Assembly: GCA_033032175.1 (NCBI GenBank)
Contig: CM065331.1
Coordinates: 9,114,370 to 9,178,369, forward strand
Direction of reading: 5' to 3'
DNA: 64,000 nt
Origin: Saturnia japonica
Lineage: Eukaryota > Arthropoda > Insecta > Lepidoptera > Saturniidae
Shown: one piece after another, positions 49,057-64,000 of the stretch
Numbering within the stretch: position 1 is the first letter of the stretch
How the letters are laid out: the number at the start of each line of letters is the position of its first letter
Made by a program: the position numbers and the translations under genes
Notes under the pieces: model-generated
Seen by the model: only the letters and a program-made list of their open reading frames with translations
Database searches by the model: none
What the model was told of the DNA's origin: nothing

Positions 49057-49580
49057 ACCTATACAATTAATAAAATTGAAGTGTCTGTTTGTAATGTCAA
49101 AATAACAGCTTATTACTAAATGCATATGAAAGTATATACGATACCTATAACAAAACACCCATTTCTAAAATTTTTGTCTGTCTGTCTGTTTGTTCCGGGA
49201 TAATCCCCGAAACGGTTGGACCGATTTTGATGGGACTTTCACTGATAGATAGCTGATGTTTTAAGGAGTAACTAAGGCTACTTTTGAATTTTTTAAAGAA
49301 TTAAGGTTCCGCGCAAATAAAAAAAAACTGCTCACGGTGAATCAATTCGAGCGCCAAAATGGCTTACGCTGAGTAAACCATAAGAAATGTAAAATTAATG
49401 TAGCTACAACATAATTGTAGGTATTAGAAAGACCTACAAAAATGTCAACATATGTCTATCTTCTAAGGAGCACCCACAAAAAACATTTTTGTCTTTAAAA
49501 TAGCCGGGAACAGGGAGCAAGATTCGCACATGTGCCCGATCGATGGCATTATGTGGTCCACGTGAGCGAAACCGCGATAA
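49057..49580 (+). repeat. Repeat family 3 copy
   Basis: Same family; ends just beyond the RNF113A poly-A signal. Confidence 0.72.
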
Positions 49581-49596
49581 ATTACATCGATGTTTT

Positions 49597-49602
49597 TTTA
49601 TT
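49597..49602 (-). promoter_or_regulatory. Poly-A signal of RNF113A
   Basis: AATAAA on the - strand, 73 bp past the stop codon. The dispersed repeat at 49057-49580 abuts it downstream. Confidence 0.6.
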
Positions 49603-49674
49603 GTATTACATAATATTACAAAAAAGATCTTTTAAATAATACAAAGGCATATCCTTTGCTGCTTTAAGTATTTG

Positions 49675-60985
<11,311 letters not shown>

Positions 60986-61439
60986 TTTGATGAACAGAAA
61001 GTATGGTATATTCGATATACAAGTTTATCCTGAATTAAATGTTGTTGTTACTGGCGTATATATACACAATGTACACATTATCTGCACTGCAAATCCTTTA
61101 AACGCTTATCCTCCTTCTTTAAAATATATTATACTCATTCAGCACTGAATACTAAACCAATAATCAATACAAAATATACATTTTAATAATATGCACCAGT
61201 AAAATAGCATAAACAAAATAGGTAGTTTTCCCGGTTACTTATATATGATTGCCAACTAAAAAAAAAAGTTCCCCAGAACAAAACAACAAAGCTAAACCTC
61301 TAAAAATATTTATGGTAAGCATCAAATAATAGAAATTGTTGTGGTTTGAAAATAAATCCTATCTTTTTATAGTTGTAGTTTACTATAGGTACTGGCAGCA
61401 TGTACTATAATATATTCTCTATATTAATAGTTTAGTGTT

Positions 61440-61764
61440 TCTTCTTCTTCCTAACTTGGCAACCGGTCTCCTTTAATGAAGATCATTACTGCCATTATCG
61501 AGTGAATTATATTGTCATGTGTTATAACGATTCAGTATCCTAACAAGATGGTGGCTTCCTTGTTAGAACTTTGTAGGAAGTTTTTGTGGGATCTCGGAAT
61601 GAATGCTTTCAGCTTATATTTATAATCCACATCACTTAAGCACAAAAACCAAACTATTTCACGCAAAACGCCACCAATATTACATAATATAGGGTCAAAA
61701 ACCTATGTAAATTAATTAAAAATAAAAACCACAACATGTTACTTCAAGATCCCGCCAAAAACTC
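61440..61764 (+). repeat. 325-bp direct repeat, copy 1
   Basis: From 'ttcctaacttggcaaccgg' to 'tcccgccaaaaactc'. Copy 2 at 62115-62439 (offset 675 bp); a degenerate third copy of the 3' half at about 62825-63003. No open frame. Confidence 0.85.
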
Positions 61765-62114
61765 GTTTTGTGTTTCGACTTTAAAGTAATGTCAGGAAAA
61801 TAAAACAAGAAAATGTAGGCACTATAAATGTAGAGAAAGATTCAATAAACTGTGTTGAAAACGAACCAAGAAGTGAATTGTTATTATTTAGTATAGAAAT
61901 TAACTGCAAAAAATTAATTACTAGAATTACTATTTATCTATATGGAAATTCTTAAAAGTTATATTATACAGTAAATTATATGAACTAATCTTAAAATTCA
62001 TTTTACCTAAATATATATTGGCCGATATAAGAACATTCACAACTTATAGAAAATTTAAGGACAAAAGTCGCAAGCTGGCAATAAAATATTAACTGTCAAC
62101 TTGACAGTCAACCT

Positions 62115-62439
62115 TCTTCTTCTTCCTAACTTGGCAACCGGTCCTCTATAATGAAGACCATTACTGCCATTATCGAGTGAATTATATTGTCAAGTGTTAT
62201 GACGATTCAGTATCCTAACAAGATGGTGGCTCCCTTGTTAGAACTTTCTAGGGAATTTTTGTGTGATCTCGGAATGAATGCTTTCAGCTTATATTTATAA
62301 TCCACTTCACTTATGCACAAAAACCAAACTATATCACGCAAAACGCCACAAATATTACATATTATAGGGTCAAAAACCTAAGTAAATGAATTAAAAATAA
62401 CAACCACAACATGTCACTTCAAGATCCCGCCAAAAACTC
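62115..62439 (+). repeat. 325-bp direct repeat, copy 2
   Basis: Same ends as copy 1, with scattered substitutions. Confidence 0.85.
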
Positions 62440-64000
62440 CAACAGTCAACCTTTTTTCTTTGGTACAATTTTTCTCTTTCTTCGGGAAAGAAAAAGGCAA
62501 AGATATCTAAACCATGCAGCTAAGTCAGATGTATTTATAATCCATGTTTAGATGTCATTTATAGAAAGGCCGAAACCATGTCCTCTGTTTTTTCTTCTTC
62601 TTCTTGTATTTTTATAATGTCCATGTTTTTGCCTTCGTAGTTTTTTCTAATTTTCAAAATGAGTTCAAACAAGATGTTTCCTTCTTATTTACAGCCATCG
62701 ATTTTTATAATAATATATCTATGGTTAGAAATAAAGGGAGTTTTGTGACAACTCATATTGTATTTTTTTCTTCACATATGAATAAATACTAATATAATAA
62801 TAATAAATAAATATAATAATACTCCTGCTGCACTTCATTTATGTACAATAACCATACTATATCACGCTAAACGCCACCAATATTACATCAGGGTTAAATT
62901 GCATTTACTAAATTACAAGTTACATTGCGGCAAAAAAACCAAAGTGAATGAATTAAAAATGAAAACCACAACATGCCACTTCAAGATCCCTCCAAAAACT
63001 CCCATAACATATGTAATTTTGTTTTTCATAGACAAAGATTTATGAATTCTCTGAAAATTAACTCCAGCTAGTGTCCTTTTCAAACAATTAAAAAAAATGA
63101 GGTAGTTCTCAATTCGAATGTATTATATTATGGATGTTCAGGCTGCATAACTTCTTTTTTTATGAACCTATTTAGATGATTATTTTTTCGGTGGAAAGGG
63201 GATACCTTAAGCCTCAAAGGTGGTCTTATTTTAATTTCGGACCTACGACTTCGAAGATACACCAGGTAAATCCACAAAACTGTTAAAGTTAGTTACATTT
63301 TTGTTAAAATAAGGCCTTGTTATTGTAGACAAAAAGTATGTACATTCGTTTACAATATTGAATCATTAGTAACCAACTAGTTAATTGGAATATCGTTTCA
63401 ATATTTAGATAGTACCTACTATTAAAAAAGCTCTTGATACTAACAAAAACTTAGGTATCTGTACTAATAGAAATACAACTAAACTGATGTAAGAGTAAGC
63501 AAATAATTATTTATGTATGAATTGATGTAATGTCCGGTAGCGTAATCGTTGATCTTTAATAAATTTTAATTAGGAGTTTTTGACGGGATCCTATTTACTT
63601 AGGTCGCCAACAGAATCAACATCAACACATCATCTTTAAAAAATTTATACAGTACAGTATTTTAATTAAATATATCCCTAATAAAATTATAGGCAACGAC
63701 GGCATGCACATTATTAAATCCTATTACATTGTATATTTTTAATAATTTATACAAACAGCGCTATAAAATAAAAAATCAATCACAAGCAAATATAAATAAT
63801 GTTAAAGTAGGTACACAATAACTAACACATTTGTAATACTCTTGGAAGTAATGTTGTAATTTCTAATGAGTCTATTTAATGGTGAACAGTAACCTAGATT
63901 TGTACGAGATCGTTTCTCACAAATAATAATTTATAGGTTCCTGTTCTTGGTATTTTTGATGGTAAGGTTATATTAATCTCTGAAAGAAGTAGGAGCACAT

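Larger units (their letters stand above)
45363..49596. other. Intergenic region between mucin 2 and RNF113A
   Basis: Contains the inverted SINE pair, repeat family 3, and AT-rich sequence. No supported gene. Confidence 0.6.
60986..64000. other. Region upstream of RNF113A, no gene seen
   Basis: Apart from the 325-bp direct repeats it is AT-rich with no supported coding frame. It should include the RNF113A promoter near 61000, but no clear TATA box was recognised. Confidence 0.5.

Overview
This window is eukaryotic, intron-rich, AT-rich nuclear DNA, most likely from a moth or butterfly. The evidence is the chitin-binding mucin genes of insect type, phase-0 GT-AG introns, an insect-like RNF113/CWC24 spliceosome gene, and dense dispersed repeats whose ends read like the common lepidopteran 'agctgtgcccgcggcttcgctc' type. 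The species cannot be named from sequence alone.

Region 1 (1-31449, + strand) is the body and 3' end of one giant secreted chitin-binding mucin gene, of the peritrophin or insect intestinal mucin type. Its 5' end, with signal peptide and start codon, lies to the left of the window. I can read 18 coding exons. All internal exons start and end in phase 0, except the one at 18041-18638. Each starts with the last third of a six-cysteine chitin-binding domain (CBM14/peritrophin-A, Cys5-Cys6), continues with a Thr-rich mucin segment, and ends with the first two thirds of the next domain (Cys1-Cys4). A chitin-binding domain is therefore assembled at every exon junction. The 5' exons are near-identical tandem exon+intron duplications, and they contain a 41-residue (123-bp) coding minisatellite whose copy number sets the exon length. 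Exons diverge progressively toward the 3' end. The stretch 11808-14490 holds the same array in a form riddled with single-base insertions and mosaic joins, most likely an unpolished assembly stretch.

Region 2 (34259-45362, - strand) is a second, smaller peritrophin-mucin gene, tail-to-tail with the first. It has a signal-peptide exon, six chitin-binding domains split at exactly the same place, one large exon of basic Thr-Pro-His-Lys repeats, a 48-bp terminal exon (the same length as in gene 1), a poly-A signal and a candidate TATA box. The first gene's repeats are acidic and contain no Lys or Arg; the second gene's repeats are basic.

Region 3 (49675-60985, - strand) is the single-copy RNF113A/CWC24 orthologue: seven coding exons, a CCCH zinc finger plus a C3HC4 RING, and one apparent 1-bp frameshift in a G-rich run. 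Its introns and flanks carry two kinds of tandem duplication, a probable solo LTR, SINEs and a 5'-truncated LINE with target-site duplications. The remainder (60986-64000) is non-coding, with a directly repeated 325-bp element. No RNA gene, CRISPR array or intact autonomous transposon was found.
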